Assembly: GCF_007988805.1 (NCBI RefSeq)
Contig: NZ_BJUV01000021.1
Location: 1-61,498, forward strand
Direction of reading: 5' to 3'
Length of the DNA stretch: 61,498 nucleotides
Origin: Frigoribacterium faeni
GTDB lineage: Bacteria > Actinomycetota > Actinomycetes > Actinomycetales > Microbacteriaceae
The first letter of the stretch is position 1, and every line of letters begins with the position of its first letter. The translations under genes and the position numbers were made by a program. Positions 8,943 to 18,504 of the stretch are shown here, piece by piece. Below the pieces are notes generated by a model. It saw nothing but the letters and a program-made list of their open reading frames with translations. It searched no databases and had not been told where the DNA came from.

Positions 8943-9602
8943 GTGTTCACCGGACTCGTCGAGGAGCTCGGTCGCGTCGTCCGCATCGACGATCGGGGCG
9001 ACAGCGTCCGACTCACGGTGCACGGCCCCGTCGCGGTCGCCGACGCCGCCCACGGCGACTCCATCTCGGTCAGCGGGGTCTGCCTGACGGTCGTCGAGCA
9101 CGACGCCGAGACGTTCACCGCCGACGTGATGCGGCAGACCCTCGCCATGAGCACCGTCGGTTCGTTCGGGGCGGGTACGGCCGTCAACCTCGAGCGTGCC
9201 GCCCGGGTCGGCGACCGCCTCGGCGGGCACATCGTGCAGGGCCACGTCGACGGGACGGCCCGTGTGGTCGAGATCGAGGAGGGTGACGCCTGGCGGCGCG
9301 TGCGCTTCGATCTCGCCGACGACCTCGCTCCGCTGCTGGTCGACAAGGGCTCGGTCACGCTCGACGGCGTCAGCCTGACCGTCAGCGCGATCAGCGAGCC
9401 GGGCGCCCGTCCGGGCTGGTTCGAGGTCAGTCTGATCCCCGAGACCCTCGCCGTCACGACCCTCGGCGACAGGCTCGTCGGCGACGCGGTCAACGTCGAG
9501 ACCGACGTCCTCGCGCGGCACGTGCGCCGGATGCTCCGTCTCGACGAGATCGCCGCCTCCGCGCCGGCCCGTGCCGTCGCCGAGGCCGGGTCACCCTCGT
9601 GA
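8943..9602 (+). CDS. ribE: riboflavin synthase, alpha chain
   Basis: 219 residues. The start [12 protein letters not shown] is the invariant N-terminus of riboflavin synthase, which fixes the GTG at 8943. Two homologous lumazine-binding barrels follow, at about 1-95 and 96-195, each with a [13 protein letters not shown] or [13 protein letters not shown] motif. [10 protein letters not shown] is the barrel link. It dismutates two 6,7-dimethyl-8-ribityllumazine molecules to riboflavin. The last four bases overlap ribB. Confidence 0.95.
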   Translation: MFTGLVEELGRVVRIDDRGDSVRLTVHGPVAVADAAHGDSISVSGVCLTVVEHDAETFTADVMRQTLAMSTVGSFGAGTAVNLERAARVGDRLGGHIVQGHVDGTARVVEIEEGDAWRRVRFDLADDLAPLLVDKGSVTLDGVSLTVSAISEPGARPGWFEVSLIPETLAVTTLGDRLVGDAVNVETDVLARHVRRMLRLDEIAASAPARAVAEAGSPS

Positions 9603-10336
9603 CGTCCGCATCGGGGAGCGCCGCCGAGGAGGCGCGGGTCGGCTCCGGTCTCGCCGCGATCGAGACCGCCATCGAGCACCTCCGTCGGGGTCGGCCCGTC
9701 GTCGTCGTCGACGACGAGTCCCGCGAGAACGAGGGCGACGTCGTCCTCTCCGCCGAGCTGGCCTCGCAGGAGTGGTTGGCCTGGACCGTCCGGGTGTCGT
9801 CCGGGTTCGTCTGCGCCCCCATGACGAACGCCGTCGCCGACCGGCTCGACCTGCCGCCCATGGTCGCCCGCAACGAGGACGCCCGGGGCACGGCCTACAC
9901 GGTCAGCGTCGACGCGGCGGCGGGTGTCACCACGGGGATCAGCGCCTCCGATCGGGCCACCACCCTGCGCACCCTCGCCTCGGCCTCGAGCGTCCGCGAC
10001 GACCTGCACCGCCCGGGGCACGTGCTGCCCCTCCGGGCGCGCGACGGGGGAGTGCGCGAGCGCGACGGCCACACGGAGGCCTCCGTCGACCTCATGCGGG
10101 CGGCGGGCCTCCGCCCGGTCGCCGTCATCAGCGAGATCGTGGACGAGGACGGCGAGATGATGCGCCTGCCCGGCCTCCTCGGGCTGGGCGCGCGCACGGG
10201 GGTGCCCGTGATCACGATCGCCTCCCTCGTCGACTGGCTGGGCGACCGGGATCTGGACACCGTCCCGGCCTGGTCGCCCGACGCGGCGACCCCGACCCGA
10301 TCCACCGAACCCCGAACAGAAGGAGACACCGCATGA
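9599..10336 (+). CDS. ribB: 3,4-dihydroxy-2-butanone-4-phosphate synthase, stand-alone
   Basis: 245 residues, GTG start overlapping the ribE stop. It makes the four-carbon unit of lumazine from ribulose 5-phosphate. [16 protein letters not shown] is the acidic active-site loop, [13 protein letters not shown] and GHTEASVDL the later motifs. The usual C-terminal GTP cyclohydrolase II domain is absent: after the DHBP domain (about 20-220) there is only a 25-residue tail. GTP cyclohydrolase and the RibD deaminase/reductase must therefore be encoded elsewhere. A 13-mer repeat copy codes the N-terminal AEEARVG. Confidence 0.93.
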   Translation: MTSASGSAAEEARVGSGLAAIETAIEHLRRGRPVVVVDDESRENEGDVVLSAELASQEWLAWTVRVSSGFVCAPMTNAVADRLDLPPMVARNEDARGTAYTVSVDAAAGVTTGISASDRATTLRTLASASSVRDDLHRPGHVLPLRARDGGVRERDGHTEASVDLMRAAGLRPVAVISEIVDEDGEMMRLPGLLGLGARTGVPVITIASLVDWLGDRDLDTVPAWSPDAATPTRSTEPRTEGDTA

Positions 10337-10806
10337 GCGGCGAAGGCTCACCCACCGAACTCGATGTCGACGGGACGGGCGTGCGCGTCACGATCGTCGC
10401 CGGCACCTGGCATCAGGCGATCTCCGACGGGCTTCTGGCCGGCGCCCTGGCGGCGACCGAGCGCCTCGGTGCGACGGCGACCGTCGTGCGCGTGCCCGGC
10501 AGCTTCGAGCTGCCGGTCGTCGCGAAGGCAGCCCTCGAGGCCGGCGCCGACGCGGTCGTCGCCCTGGGCGTCATCATCCGCGGCGGGACGCCCCACTTCG
10601 AGTACGTCTCGGACGCCGCGACGTCGGGACTGCTGCGGGTGACGCTCGACACGGGCAAGCCGGTCGGGTTCGGAGTGCTCACCCTCGACGACGAGCAGCA
10701 GGGCCTCGACCGCGCCGGCCTGCCCGGCTCGAAGGAGGACAAGGGCGCCGAGGCGGCTCACGCCGCCATCGCCACCGCCGTGCGGCTCCGGGCCCTGGCG
10801 GGCTAG
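10333..10806 (+). CDS. ribH: 6,7-dimethyl-8-ribityllumazine synthase
   Basis: 157 residues, ATG overlapping the ribB stop (ATGA), with AAGGAGA upstream. It condenses the RibB product with the RibD product. [14 protein letters not shown] and [14 protein letters not shown] are the substrate loops with the conserved His, and [11 protein letters not shown] binds phosphate. It probably forms the 60-mer or pentamer typical of the family. The stop codon forms the loop of a 7-bp GC hairpin (10797-10813) that may end the operon. Confidence 0.95.
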   Translation: MSGEGSPTELDVDGTGVRVTIVAGTWHQAISDGLLAGALAATERLGATATVVRVPGSFELPVVAKAALEAGADAVVALGVIIRGGTPHFEYVSDAATSGLLRVTLDTGKPVGFGVLTLDDEQQGLDRAGLPGSKEDKGAEAAHAAIATAVRLRALAG

Positions 10807-10822
10807 GCCCGCCGCCTACGAC

Positions 10823-11632
10823 TCAGGCCAGCACCTCGTCGAAGAAGGCGCGCATCTGCACCCACGAGCGCCGGTCGGCGACCTCCTGGTACTGCGCGCC
10901 GTGCTCGGGCGAGTCGACGCCGGGCACGGCGAACGCGTGCATGGCGCCGCTGTAGCTGACGACCTGCCAGTCGGGGGCGCCGGCGTTGCGCAGCTCGTCC
11001 TCGAAGGCGACCACGGCGTCGTCCGGGACGACCGGGTCGGCGGCTCCCGTCATCACCAGCACGGGGGCCGACACGGCACCCGGCAGGGCGGGGGCCCCGG
11101 TCGACAGCGAGCCGTGGAACGACGCCACCCCGGCGACGTCCGCTCCCGAGCGGGCGAGCTCGAGCGCGCCCGAGCCTCCGAAGCAGTAGCCCATCACGGC
11201 GATGCGCGACGGATCCACGCCCGGCTCCGCGCGCAGGCGCTCGAGGCTCGCCGTCAGGCGCTCGCGGAACGCGGGGACGTCCCCGTACCACCGGCCGGCC
11301 TCGCCCGCGGCGTCGGCCGGCCCCGGGCGCACGCCCTGGCCGTAGACGTCGCCCGCGAGGGCCACGTAGCCGAGCCGCGCGAGCATCTCGGCACGGACCT
11401 TGACGTGGTCGACGACCCCGAACCAGTCGTGCAGCACCAGCACGCCGGGTCGCGGATCGGCGTCGGAGGCGGACGGATCCGAGGCGGCGGCAGGCCGGGC
11501 GAGGAACCCCTCGAGGGCCGTGTCGCCGTCGTGGTACACGACGTCGCCGGAGGTCGCACCCGGGTCGGGCACGCTCGCGAGCAGTCGGTCGAGTTCGGGG
11601 GAGAGGGCGCGGGGCGCGGTGTCGTGGGTCAC
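10823..11632 (-). CDS. dienelactone hydrolase family protein
   Basis: 269 residues, alpha/beta hydrolase of the DLH group. The nucleophile elbow is GYCFGGSGA with Cys instead of Ser, the Asp is in GAADPVVPDD, and the His in SGAMHAFAVPG near the end. These enzymes open enol-lactones or hydrolyse small esters; the substrate here is unknown. The GTG at 11632 is chosen because TACCGT (11639-11644) sits six bases before it, giving a leaderless start. Confidence 0.88.
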   Translation of the reverse strand: MTHDTAPRALSPELDRLLASVPDPGATSGDVVYHDGDTALEGFLARPAAASDPSASDADPRPGVLVLHDWFGVVDHVKVRAEMLARLGYVALAGDVYGQGVRPGPADAAGEAGRWYGDVPAFRERLTASLERLRAEPGVDPSRIAVMGYCFGGSGALELARSGADVAGVASFHGSLSTGAPALPGAVSAPVLVMTGAADPVVPDDAVVAFEDELRNAGAPDWQVVSYSGAMHAFAVPGVDSPEHGAQYQEVADRRSWVQMRAFFDEVLA

Positions 11633-11721
11633 GCGGTCACGGTACTCCGGCGGGCCGGGATGCTCCCGCGCGGCCGTGCCGCGCCTCCTCGGCGGGCGTC
11701 GTCGACCGGCGACGTCGGGAC

Positions 11722-12279
11722 TCAGCCCACGAGACGGGTGACCGCCTGGCGGACGACGTCGCAGCGGCGGTCGTGGGCTCCGGTGTGCAGGTTCGTGGCC
11801 TGGGGGGTGACGAACCAGGCGAGGACGAGGCCGAACACCATGGTGAGCAGCTCGTCGGCCTCCCACTCGGACGGGATCGCCCCGGCCGACTGCGCCGCGC
11901 GCACGGCGTTCCGCCGTGCGTCGAGCTGGTCGTGGTCGACCACCCCCGGGCTCGGCAGCGAGACGCCCTCGATCTGGGCCCAGAGGAGCAGACGGGCGTC
12001 GTCGGGCTGCATGGCGAGGTGGTCGTAGAGGGTGCAGGCCCAGCCGGGCAGATCGTTCGCGTCGAACGGGATGGCGGCGAGCCAGCGGTCGATGCTCTCG
12101 CCGAGGGTCGCGTCGAAGAGGTCGCGCTTCGTCGTGAAGTGCGCGTAGAGGCGCTCCTTGCTGGCCTCGGCCTCGCGGGCGATGGTGTCGATCCGGGCGC
12201 CGGCGAGGCCGCGGGCGGCGAACTCGGAGCGTGCGGCCTCGAGGATGCGCTCCCGCGGCGGTGTGGGTCGACGTGGCAT
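11722..12279 (-). CDS. TetR-family transcriptional regulator
   Basis: 185 residues. The N-terminal helix-turn-helix (about 10-55) reads RILEAARSEFAARGLAGARI then IAREAEASKERLYAHFTTKRDLF, matching TetR_N. The C-terminal ligand domain is all-helical and family-unspecific. TATGAT at 12286-12291 lies six bases before the ATG, giving a leaderless start. Its target is unclear; the neighbouring dienelactone hydrolase gene lies downstream in the same direction and is a candidate. Confidence 0.88.
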   Translation of the reverse strand: MPRRPTPPRERILEAARSEFAARGLAGARIDTIAREAEASKERLYAHFTTKRDLFDATLGESIDRWLAAIPFDANDLPGWACTLYDHLAMQPDDARLLLWAQIEGVSLPSPGVVDHDQLDARRNAVRAAQSAGAIPSEWEADELLTMVFGLVLAWFVTPQATNLHTGAHDRRCDVVRQAVTRLVG

Positions 12280-12348
12280 CCCCAGATCATAGGACCGGAA
12301 CGGACCGGACGGTGTCGTCCGGTCCGACCGTCCCGAGGAGGCGCGGTG

Positions 12349-12804
12349 TCAGGCCGCCGAGACCGTCGCGTCCGCCGGCCGCGACATGGGCACGTGCGGG
12401 ATCGCGTCCTCGACGAAGGGCTCGCCGTCGACCGCGAACCCGAAGCGGGCGTACCAATGCTCGAGGTGCGCCTGGGCGTCGAGTCGGATCCGTCTCGGAC
12501 CGCATTCGACGAGCGCGCGTCGCATGAGGTCGGCGGCGATCCCGCGGCCCCGGGCCGAGGCCGCCGTGGCGACCCGTCCGATGCGGCGGTCCTCGCCGTC
12601 GTGCAGCACCCGCACCGTGGCGAGCACCTCGCCGTCCTCCTCGGCCCAGATCATGCGGGCCCCCGCCTCGAGGTCGCGGCCGTCGAGCTCGGCGTAGGCG
12701 CACTCCTGCTCGACGACGAAGACGTCGACGCGCAGGCGGAGCACGGCGTAGAGGGTGGCGGGCGCCATGTCGGAGAGAGGGGAGGTGCGGTGCGAGACGG
12801 TCAC
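12349..12804 (-). CDS. GNAT N-acetyltransferase, ElaA-like
   Basis: 151 residues, GTG start. LYAVLRLRVDVFVVEQECAY is the ElaA-type N-terminus. IGRVATAASARGRGIAADLM is the acetyl-CoA pyrophosphate loop (R/QxxGxG/A), and HLEHWYARFGFAVDG the C-terminal motif. The acceptor is unknown. TACCCT (12811-12816) lies six bases before the start. Between this gene and tetR is a 13-mer repeat copy. Confidence 0.85.
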   Translation of the reverse strand: MTVSHRTSPLSDMAPATLYAVLRLRVDVFVVEQECAYAELDGRDLEAGARMIWAEEDGEVLATVRVLHDGEDRRIGRVATAASARGRGIAADLMRRALVECGPRRIRLDAQAHLEHWYARFGFAVDGEPFVEDAIPHVPMSRPADATVSAA

Positions 12805-12823
12805 CGGTTCAGGGTAACGACGA

Positions 12824-13612
12824 TCACCACCAGGTGCCGAGCGGCCCCGTGGTGAAGTCGCCCCCGATGGGTGCGTCCGCGGCGAGGGGCGGGAGGTCGT
12901 CGAACCTCGGCGCGAACGTCTCCGCGTCGTCGACGGGCCGGTAGCCGATCCTCTCGCCGGCGGCGAGCGAGACCGGACGCCGGGTGTTGCGCGAGACGCC
13001 CCACACGACGTGATGGCCCGTGAGGTCGGTGGCGAGCGCCGCCTCGACCAGCCGCACCGCGTCGGCGGGGGAGAGCCAGGTGCCGAGGCTGCGGACGTCG
13101 TACGGTTCCTGCTCGCAGGTCATGATGCGCGCCGAGACGACCGTCGATCCGTCACGGTCGGCGTACAGGCTGCCGAGCGCCTCGAGGACGACCTTGCTCA
13201 CGCCGTAGAACGTGTCCGGGCGGGGTGCGGGGACGTCGTCGTCCGCGGCCCGGTCGCTCGGCACGTAGCCCGCCGCGTGCACCGAGCTCGCGGCCAGGAC
13301 GCGTCGGACGCCCGCGCGGTGGGCCGCCTCGTGCACGGCGTACGCGCTCTCGACGTTGACGTCGCGGATGTCCGGCCAGGGCCGCTCCGTCGCATGGGAG
13401 GCCAGATGGACGACGAGGTCGGCCCCGACGAACGCCCGCGCGAGGGCGTCGACGTCGGTCGCCTCGACGGCGCGGAACCGCTCCGACGACCGCAGCGGCT
13501 CCGCAGGCGAGACCAGGTCGAGCAGCTGCACGCGATGGCCGTGCTCGGCGAGTCCGGGGCGGATGAAGCCGGCGACGCGGCCCGCGCCTCCGGTGATCAC
13601 GATCTCGGCCAT
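12824..13612 (-). CDS. NAD(P)-dependent epimerase/dehydratase
   Basis: 262 residues, extended short-chain dehydrogenase fold. The N-terminal GGAGRVAGFIRPGLAEHG is the GxxGxxG Rossmann motif. The catalytic Ser is in LAASSVHAAG, and the YxxxK pair is FYGVSKVVLE. It is shorter than sugar-nucleotide epimerases and resembles the uronate dehydrogenase group in size and in the ASSVHAAGY region, but that is only a suggestion. A strong GAGGAGGA site precedes the ATG. Confidence 0.82.
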   Translation of the reverse strand: MAEIVITGGAGRVAGFIRPGLAEHGHRVQLLDLVSPAEPLRSSERFRAVEATDVDALARAFVGADLVVHLASHATERPWPDIRDVNVESAYAVHEAAHRAGVRRVLAASSVHAAGYVPSDRAADDDVPAPRPDTFYGVSKVVLEALGSLYADRDGSTVVSARIMTCEQEPYDVRSLGTWLSPADAVRLVEAALATDLTGHHVVWGVSRNTRRPVSLAAGERIGYRPVDDAETFAPRFDDLPPLAADAPIGGDFTTGPLGTWW

Positions 13613-13922
13613 GGGTCCTCCTCCTCAGGTGCGACGACGCCGTCGCCGGTGGCTGTCGGCCGTCGGGAGGGAGCCCGCCGTCGGACCGTCGGACCATCTT
13701 CGCGCGCTTCGCGGAAGCCCGCGCGGCGGGGCACGTCGGGAGTCCGCCGAACAGCCCACCGGGGCACGCTGCCGGTGGGCCTAACGCCCTACCCCAGGCT
13801 GGAGAGGTCCTGGGCGAGTGCCCGCAAGCACCTGGTGCCCCCGGTCGGTGACGCGTCACCCGATACCGTGACCGCGGGCCCGACGACGTGCCGTCCCGTT
13901 GTCCTCGAACGAAAGGCGCCTC
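13613..13922. other. 310-base intergenic gap between divergent genes
   Basis: The gap holds the promoters of the leftward epimerase gene and the rightward DoxX gene. I found no ORF with a ribosome site, no strong hairpin with a U-tract and no recognisable riboswitch. ATACCGTGACC near 13863 could carry the DoxX -10. Confidence 0.4.
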
Positions 13923-14369
13923 ATGTCGTCCCTCCCCGCATCCCTCGGTCTGCTCGTCCTCCGCGTCGCGCTCGGCGTGACCTTCGTCGCCCACGGGTGG
14001 CAGAAGATCGTCCTCCAGGGCATCCCCGCGACGCAGGAGGGGTTCGCCGGCATGGGGGTGCCGCTCGCCGACGTCGCCGCACCCACGATCGCCTGGCTCG
14101 AGATCGTCGCCGGCATCGCGCTGGTGGTCGGGCTCGCCTCCCGCGTCGCCGCCGGGCTCCTGGCGGCGACCTCGCTGGTCGCGCTGTTCCTCGTGCATGC
14201 CGGCAACGGCTTCTTCTCCGCCGAGGGCGGTTACGAGTTCGTCCTCGTCCTGGCGGCCGCGGGCGTCGCCCTGGTGCTGACCGGTCCGGGCCGTCTGGCC
14301 GTCGACGCGGTCGTCGTGTCCTGGCGACGCGGTCGCGGTGCGCCGAGCCGGATCGCGCAGCCCGCCTGA
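13923..14369 (+). CDS. DoxX-family membrane protein
   Basis: 148 residues with four membrane helices (about 5-22, 50-70, 75-95, 100-120). The first helix ends VTFVAHGWQKI, the DoxX signature. The ATG at 13923 has GAAAGG about 9 bases upstream; an in-frame TTG at 13899 is less likely. Family members are linked to thiosulfate:quinone oxidation or membrane redox homeostasis. No partner gene is adjacent. Confidence 0.82.
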   Translation: MSSLPASLGLLVLRVALGVTFVAHGWQKIVLQGIPATQEGFAGMGVPLADVAAPTIAWLEIVAGIALVVGLASRVAAGLLAATSLVALFLVHAGNGFFSAEGGYEFVLVLAAAGVALVLTGPGRLAVDAVVVSWRRGRGAPSRIAQPA

Positions 14370-14617
14370 TCCGCGGAGGGCGCGCCCGCTCGGGCGGCGA
14401 CCACGTCCCCCGGCGATGTACCCCGTCGTCCGCGCCGGGCGTGTCGCCGTGACGCGATCGCCCCCGAACGGGTGATCGTCGCCGGGGTAGACGGGTGATT
14501 CTGCCCCCCGCGCGGTCGTTCCGGTCCATCCAGGTGAGGGGGACGTGGTCGGCTGGTCGGACCCGAACCGCCCTCCGATCGACCGACCCCGCACGAACGC
14601 GATCGTGCCCTGTGACC

Positions 14618-15613
14618 ATGCAGCCGAACCGTCCTCGCCGTCCCGCGCCCACCGGCGCACCCCTCCCGTCGGACCGTCCCGGGTCGTCAGCCGACCCGGT
14701 CGGGGGGTCCGGGGCCGGCGACCCGCCGCGGGTCGTGGTGTTCGGCGACGTCCTCGACGACATCATCGTCATCGCCTCGACCCCGCAGGCCCGGGGCACC
14801 GACACCGAGGCGGTCATCCGTCATCGCGCCGGCGGGGCGGCGGCGAACACGGCGGCCTGGCTGGGCTCGCTCGGGACCGCGGTCGACTTCGTGGGGCGGG
14901 TGGGAGTCGCCGACCGCCATCGGCACGCGCAGCTCCTCGCGAACGCCGGCGTCGTCCCCCGTCTCGGCTACGACGCCCACGACCCGACCGGCACCGTCGT
15001 GATCACCGTCGACGGCTCGTCCCCCTCGATGTTCACCGACCGCGGGGCCAGCGCCGGGCTCGACCCCGACGACGTCCCCGACTCGCTGCTCTCTGGGGCG
15101 GCCCTGCTGCACGTGACCGGGTACTCGGTCGTCCACGCGCGGACACCGGTGCCGCTGCGCCGTCTGCTGACGCGTGCTCGCGCCGCGGGCGTCGCGGTCT
15201 CGGTCGACCCGGGCAGCAGCGGCTTCATCGACCGGTTCGGGCCCGAGGCGTTCCTCGACGCGGTCGACGGCGCCGAGCTCTTCTTCCCCAGCCTCGACGA
15301 GGCCCGCGTCCTGACCGGTCTCGACGCCGGGCACGACGAGAGCGCCCTCGCCCAGGCGCTGACCGACCGCTTCCGAGTGGTCTGCCTCGTCCGGGCCGAC
15401 GGAGGCGCGGTGGTGGCCCGCCCGGGCCGTCCCGTCGTCGAGGTGGCCGGCGTCACGACCCGCACGGCGGATCCCGTCGGCGTGGGCGACGCCTTCGCCG
15501 CGGGGTTCATCGACGCGTGGCTCACGTCGCGACGGGCCGGCGTCGCGGCCCGTCGCGGTGCGCGGGCCGCCGCACGCGCCTCGGCCGTCGTGGGCGGTCG
15601 CCCGCCCGCCTGA
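14618..15613 (+). CDS. PfkB-family carbohydrate/nucleoside kinase
   Basis: 331 residues from the ATG at 14618; a GTG six bases earlier is equally possible. RVVVFGDVLDDIIVIA opens the ribokinase fold, HRAGGAAANTAAWL is the first PfkB signature (GGxxxN), and TADPVGVGDAFAAGFID holds the catalytic Asp of signature 2 (here VGVGDAF for the usual GAGDxF). The substrate could be a sugar, nucleoside or pseudouridine. The N-terminal 40 residues are Pro/Arg-rich and unlike the family. Confidence 0.85.
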   Translation: MQPNRPRRPAPTGAPLPSDRPGSSADPVGGSGAGDPPRVVVFGDVLDDIIVIASTPQARGTDTEAVIRHRAGGAAANTAAWLGSLGTAVDFVGRVGVADRHRHAQLLANAGVVPRLGYDAHDPTGTVVITVDGSSPSMFTDRGASAGLDPDDVPDSLLSGAALLHVTGYSVVHARTPVPLRRLLTRARAAGVAVSVDPGSSGFIDRFGPEAFLDAVDGAELFFPSLDEARVLTGLDAGHDESALAQALTDRFRVVCLVRADGGAVVARPGRPVVEVAGVTTRTADPVGVGDAFAAGFIDAWLTSRRAGVAARRGARAAARASAVVGGRPPA

Positions 15614-15666
15614 GCCCGCCGCACCGCGTCCCGTGGCCGGTTCCGGCCCGGGGTCGGCCGCGCTGG

Positions 15667-17100
15667 TCAGCGGGCGGGCTCGGCTCGCACGGTGATGGTC
15701 TGGACCCGGGGCGGCGCCTCGGGGGTCAGTCGGATCTCGAAGCGCAGCAGACCGCGTCGGCCGGCGCGTCGCCACACGAGGTGCGAGGGAGCCGTGGACT
15801 CGTCCACCGGGACCGTCGCGGCGGAGTCTCCCGTGCCTCCTCGTCCGGCGCCCTCGTCGTCGAGACCGCCGATCTCGTCGATCGCCTCGGCCCAGGCCCG
15901 GCGTCGGCGGTCGAGGGGGATGTCGAGCTCGACGTTCTCCGACAGCAGCTCGTCGACGTCGCCGCCGTGCAGCACCAGCCCCTCGACGGCGTGCCGCGCC
16001 GCGAGCGTCTCGGGCCACGGGGTCGTCGTCGTGCGGGCGTCGGCGGACTCGGACAGGAGTCCGTCGAGAGCGACGGTGATCGGCGCCGCGACCTGGGCGT
16101 AGGTCGCGTTCTCGAACCCGACCGCCCCTCGTCCGGTCGCCGGGTGCCAGCGCATGTGGGCCGAGAACCCCGGGTAGCCGCCCGAGTGCGAGACGATCGC
16201 GCCGACGTCGGGGTCGTGCTCGACGAACAGCCCCAGACCGTAGCCGGCCGGACGGGAGCCGCGGCCGGGCACGAACCGCTGCAGCTGCTGCATCTCGCGA
16301 CGGGAGGCGCGGGAGAGGATGCCGTCGAGGTCGCCCGCACCCTCGGGGTCGAAGGCCGAGGCCAGCCACCGGGCCCACCGCGCGAGGTCGGTGGTGGTGC
16401 TGAACAGGCCCCCGATGGGCGAGAACGCGCCGGGCCCCGAGAAGGGCAGGGGCTCCCAGCCGTCGTCGACCCGGCGATGGCCGACGGCGAGGCCGCCCGG
16501 CGCCGGCACCTCGGTGGTGAAGCCGGTCGACGTGAGCCCGAGGGGCGCGAGCAGATCGCTCTCGACGACCTCGCGGTACGGGCGGCCGGAGGCGACCGTG
16601 ACGACGCGTCCCAGCAGGGCGTAGCCGAGGTTCGAGTACGCGAAGGCCGTGCCCGGGACGCTGTCGAAGCGGAGGCCGCGCCGGAGCAGGTCGTCGAGAC
16701 CGTCGTCGCTGAGCGACTCCTGCCGGTCGCCCCACGGGTCGTCGGTGGGGAACCCCGCCGACATCGTCGCGAGCATGCGGAGGGTGGGCACCGGCGAGTC
16801 GGCGGTCGGCAGCCGGACCTCGCCGAAGGCCGGCACCCACTCGGTGACCGGCGCGTCGAGGTCGATCGCCCCGGCGTCGCGGAGCGCGAGCAGGGCCGTC
16901 GCGGTGAAGCTCTTCGTGCACGAGGCGATCCGGTAGGCGGTCTGCGGCCCGGGCGGCGTGCCCTCGACCGTCCCGGACGCCCCGACGTGGTCGACGCCGT
17001 GGCGGTCGAAGGTGGCCCAGACGGCGCTGGGCGCCTTGGCCTCCCGTCGGCGGGCCTCGAAGATCGCATCGATCCCGGAGGCGCGGTTCTGCTCAGTCAT
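15667..17100 (-). CDS. serine hydrolase, class C beta-lactamase/esterase family
   Basis: 477 residues. The nucleophile is Ser60 in SCTKSFTATA (SxxK), the YxN box is YSNLGYALLG, and the third motif is HSGGYPG. There is no signal peptide, so it is probably a cytoplasmic esterase or D-aminopeptidase-like protein rather than a resistance enzyme. The extra C-terminal domain (about 340-477) is found in similar actinobacterial proteins. It begins 30 bases after the photolyase stop and is likely the last gene of the marR-phr operon. Confidence 0.82.
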   Translation of the reverse strand: MTEQNRASGIDAIFEARRREAKAPSAVWATFDRHGVDHVGASGTVEGTPPGPQTAYRIASCTKSFTATALLALRDAGAIDLDAPVTEWVPAFGEVRLPTADSPVPTLRMLATMSAGFPTDDPWGDRQESLSDDGLDDLLRRGLRFDSVPGTAFAYSNLGYALLGRVVTVASGRPYREVVESDLLAPLGLTSTGFTTEVPAPGGLAVGHRRVDDGWEPLPFSGPGAFSPIGGLFSTTTDLARWARWLASAFDPEGAGDLDGILSRASRREMQQLQRFVPGRGSRPAGYGLGLFVEHDPDVGAIVSHSGGYPGFSAHMRWHPATGRGAVGFENATYAQVAAPITVALDGLLSESADARTTTTPWPETLAARHAVEGLVLHGGDVDELLSENVELDIPLDRRRRAWAEAIDEIGGLDDEGAGRGGTGDSAATVPVDESTAPSHLVWRRAGRRGLLRFEIRLTPEAPPRVQTITVRAEPAR

Positions 17101-17130
17101 GGAGCCCTTCTGGTCTGGGGCGGTGCCCGG

Positions 17131-18504
17131 TCAGTCGCCGGGGGTGCTGCGCCGCATCGTCTCGTAGGCGTCGAGGGCTGCGCGCCGGGACGCCTTGAGG
17201 TCGACCAACGGCTCGGGGTAGCTGTCGTCGTCGACCTCGGGCACCCACTGGCGGATGTAGTCGCGGTGCTTGTCGAACTTGTCCGCCTGCAGCTCGGGGT
17301 TGAAGACCCGGAAGTAGGGTGCGGCGTCGGCGCCGGAACCCGCCGTCCACTGCCAGTTCGCCGGGTTGTTCGCCTCGTCGGCGTCGACGAGGGTGTCCCA
17401 GAACCAGGCCTCGCCCACGCGCCAGTCGACGAGCATGTTCTTGATCAGGAAGCTCGCCGTGACCATCCGGACCCGGTTGTGCATCCAGCCGGTGGTCCAG
17501 AGCTGACGCATGCCGGCGTCCACGAGGGGGATCCCGGTGCGCCCGTGACGCCAGGCGTCGATCTCGCGGTCGGGCACGTCCGCCCAGGGGAACCGGTCGA
17601 ACTCGGGGCGGTAGCTGACCGTGGCCAGATCGGGGGAGCTGAACAGGATCGTGTGGTTGAACTCGCGCCAGACGACCTCGCGCAGGAACCCCTGGGCGCG
17701 TTCGCGGGCCTCGGCGGGCAGGTCGCCCCGCATGCGGTGCCAGACCTGGAACGGGCTCACCTCGCCGAAGCGGAGGCGCGGCGAGAGTCGGCTGGTGGCC
17801 TCCTGGGCCGGGAAGTCCCGGTCGCCGTAGTCGGCGAGGGCGCCGGTGGCGAAGCTCTCGAGGGTGTCGAGGGCCGCCGCCTCTCCGGGGGTCCAGGTGT
17901 CGCGCAGCCCGGCGGCCCAGTCCGGTCGGGTCGGCAGGAGCCCCCAGTCGTCGAGGTCATCGCTGGGTGCAGCCGTGGCGGGCGCGTCGAGCGACTCGGG
18001 CTCGGGCAGCGGCTGCCGGGGCTCGGGTCGTTCGAGGCAGGCGCGCCAGAACGGGGTGAAGACCTTGAAGGGCTGGCCCTGACCGGTCTGGACCGTCCAG
18101 GGCTCGAACAGCAGGTTGGCCTGGAAGCTGTCGGCGACGAGCCCGCGGTCGCGCAGCGTCGACTTGAGGTCGGTGTCGACGTCGCGGGCGGCCCGCCCGT
18201 AGCGGCGGTTCCAGTACACGGCGCCGGCCCCGACGTCGTCGACCAGGCGCGGCAGCTCGGCGGCCGCGGCACCGCGGCGCAGCGTGAGCCGGGAGCCCTT
18301 CTCGCGCAGCGACTCGTCGAGCGACCGGAGGCTGTGGTGGAGCCACCACCGGGAGGCGCCGCCGAGCGGGCGGACGCCCTCGCTCTCGTCGTCGAGCAGG
18401 TAGAGCACCACGATCGGCTCGCCGCGATCGACGGCGGCATGCAGGGCGGGGTTGTCGGCGAGCCGCAGGTCGTCGCGGAGCCAGACGATGGACGGTGCGG
18501 TCAT
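17131..18504 (-). CDS. phr: deoxyribodipyrimidine photolyase (CPD type)
   Basis: 457 residues. It repairs UV-made pyrimidine dimers with light. The N-terminal antenna domain starts SIVWLRDDLRLADNPAL. The FAD domain has LWTTGWMHNRVRM and NNPANWQWTAGSGAD, the core photolyase motifs. The ATG at 18504 overlaps the upstream MarR stop (ATGA), which fixes the start and shows coupling. The ARVRM-type folate/deazaflavin choice cannot be read by eye. Confidence 0.95.
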   Translation of the reverse strand: MTAPSIVWLRDDLRLADNPALHAAVDRGEPIVVLYLLDDESEGVRPLGGASRWWLHHSLRSLDESLREKGSRLTLRRGAAAAELPRLVDDVGAGAVYWNRRYGRAARDVDTDLKSTLRDRGLVADSFQANLLFEPWTVQTGQGQPFKVFTPFWRACLERPEPRQPLPEPESLDAPATAAPSDDLDDWGLLPTRPDWAAGLRDTWTPGEAAALDTLESFATGALADYGDRDFPAQEATSRLSPRLRFGEVSPFQVWHRMRGDLPAEARERAQGFLREVVWREFNHTILFSSPDLATVSYRPEFDRFPWADVPDREIDAWRHGRTGIPLVDAGMRQLWTTGWMHNRVRMVTASFLIKNMLVDWRVGEAWFWDTLVDADEANNPANWQWTAGSGADAAPYFRVFNPELQADKFDKHRDYIRQWVPEVDDDSYPEPLVDLKASRRAALDAYETMRRSTPGD

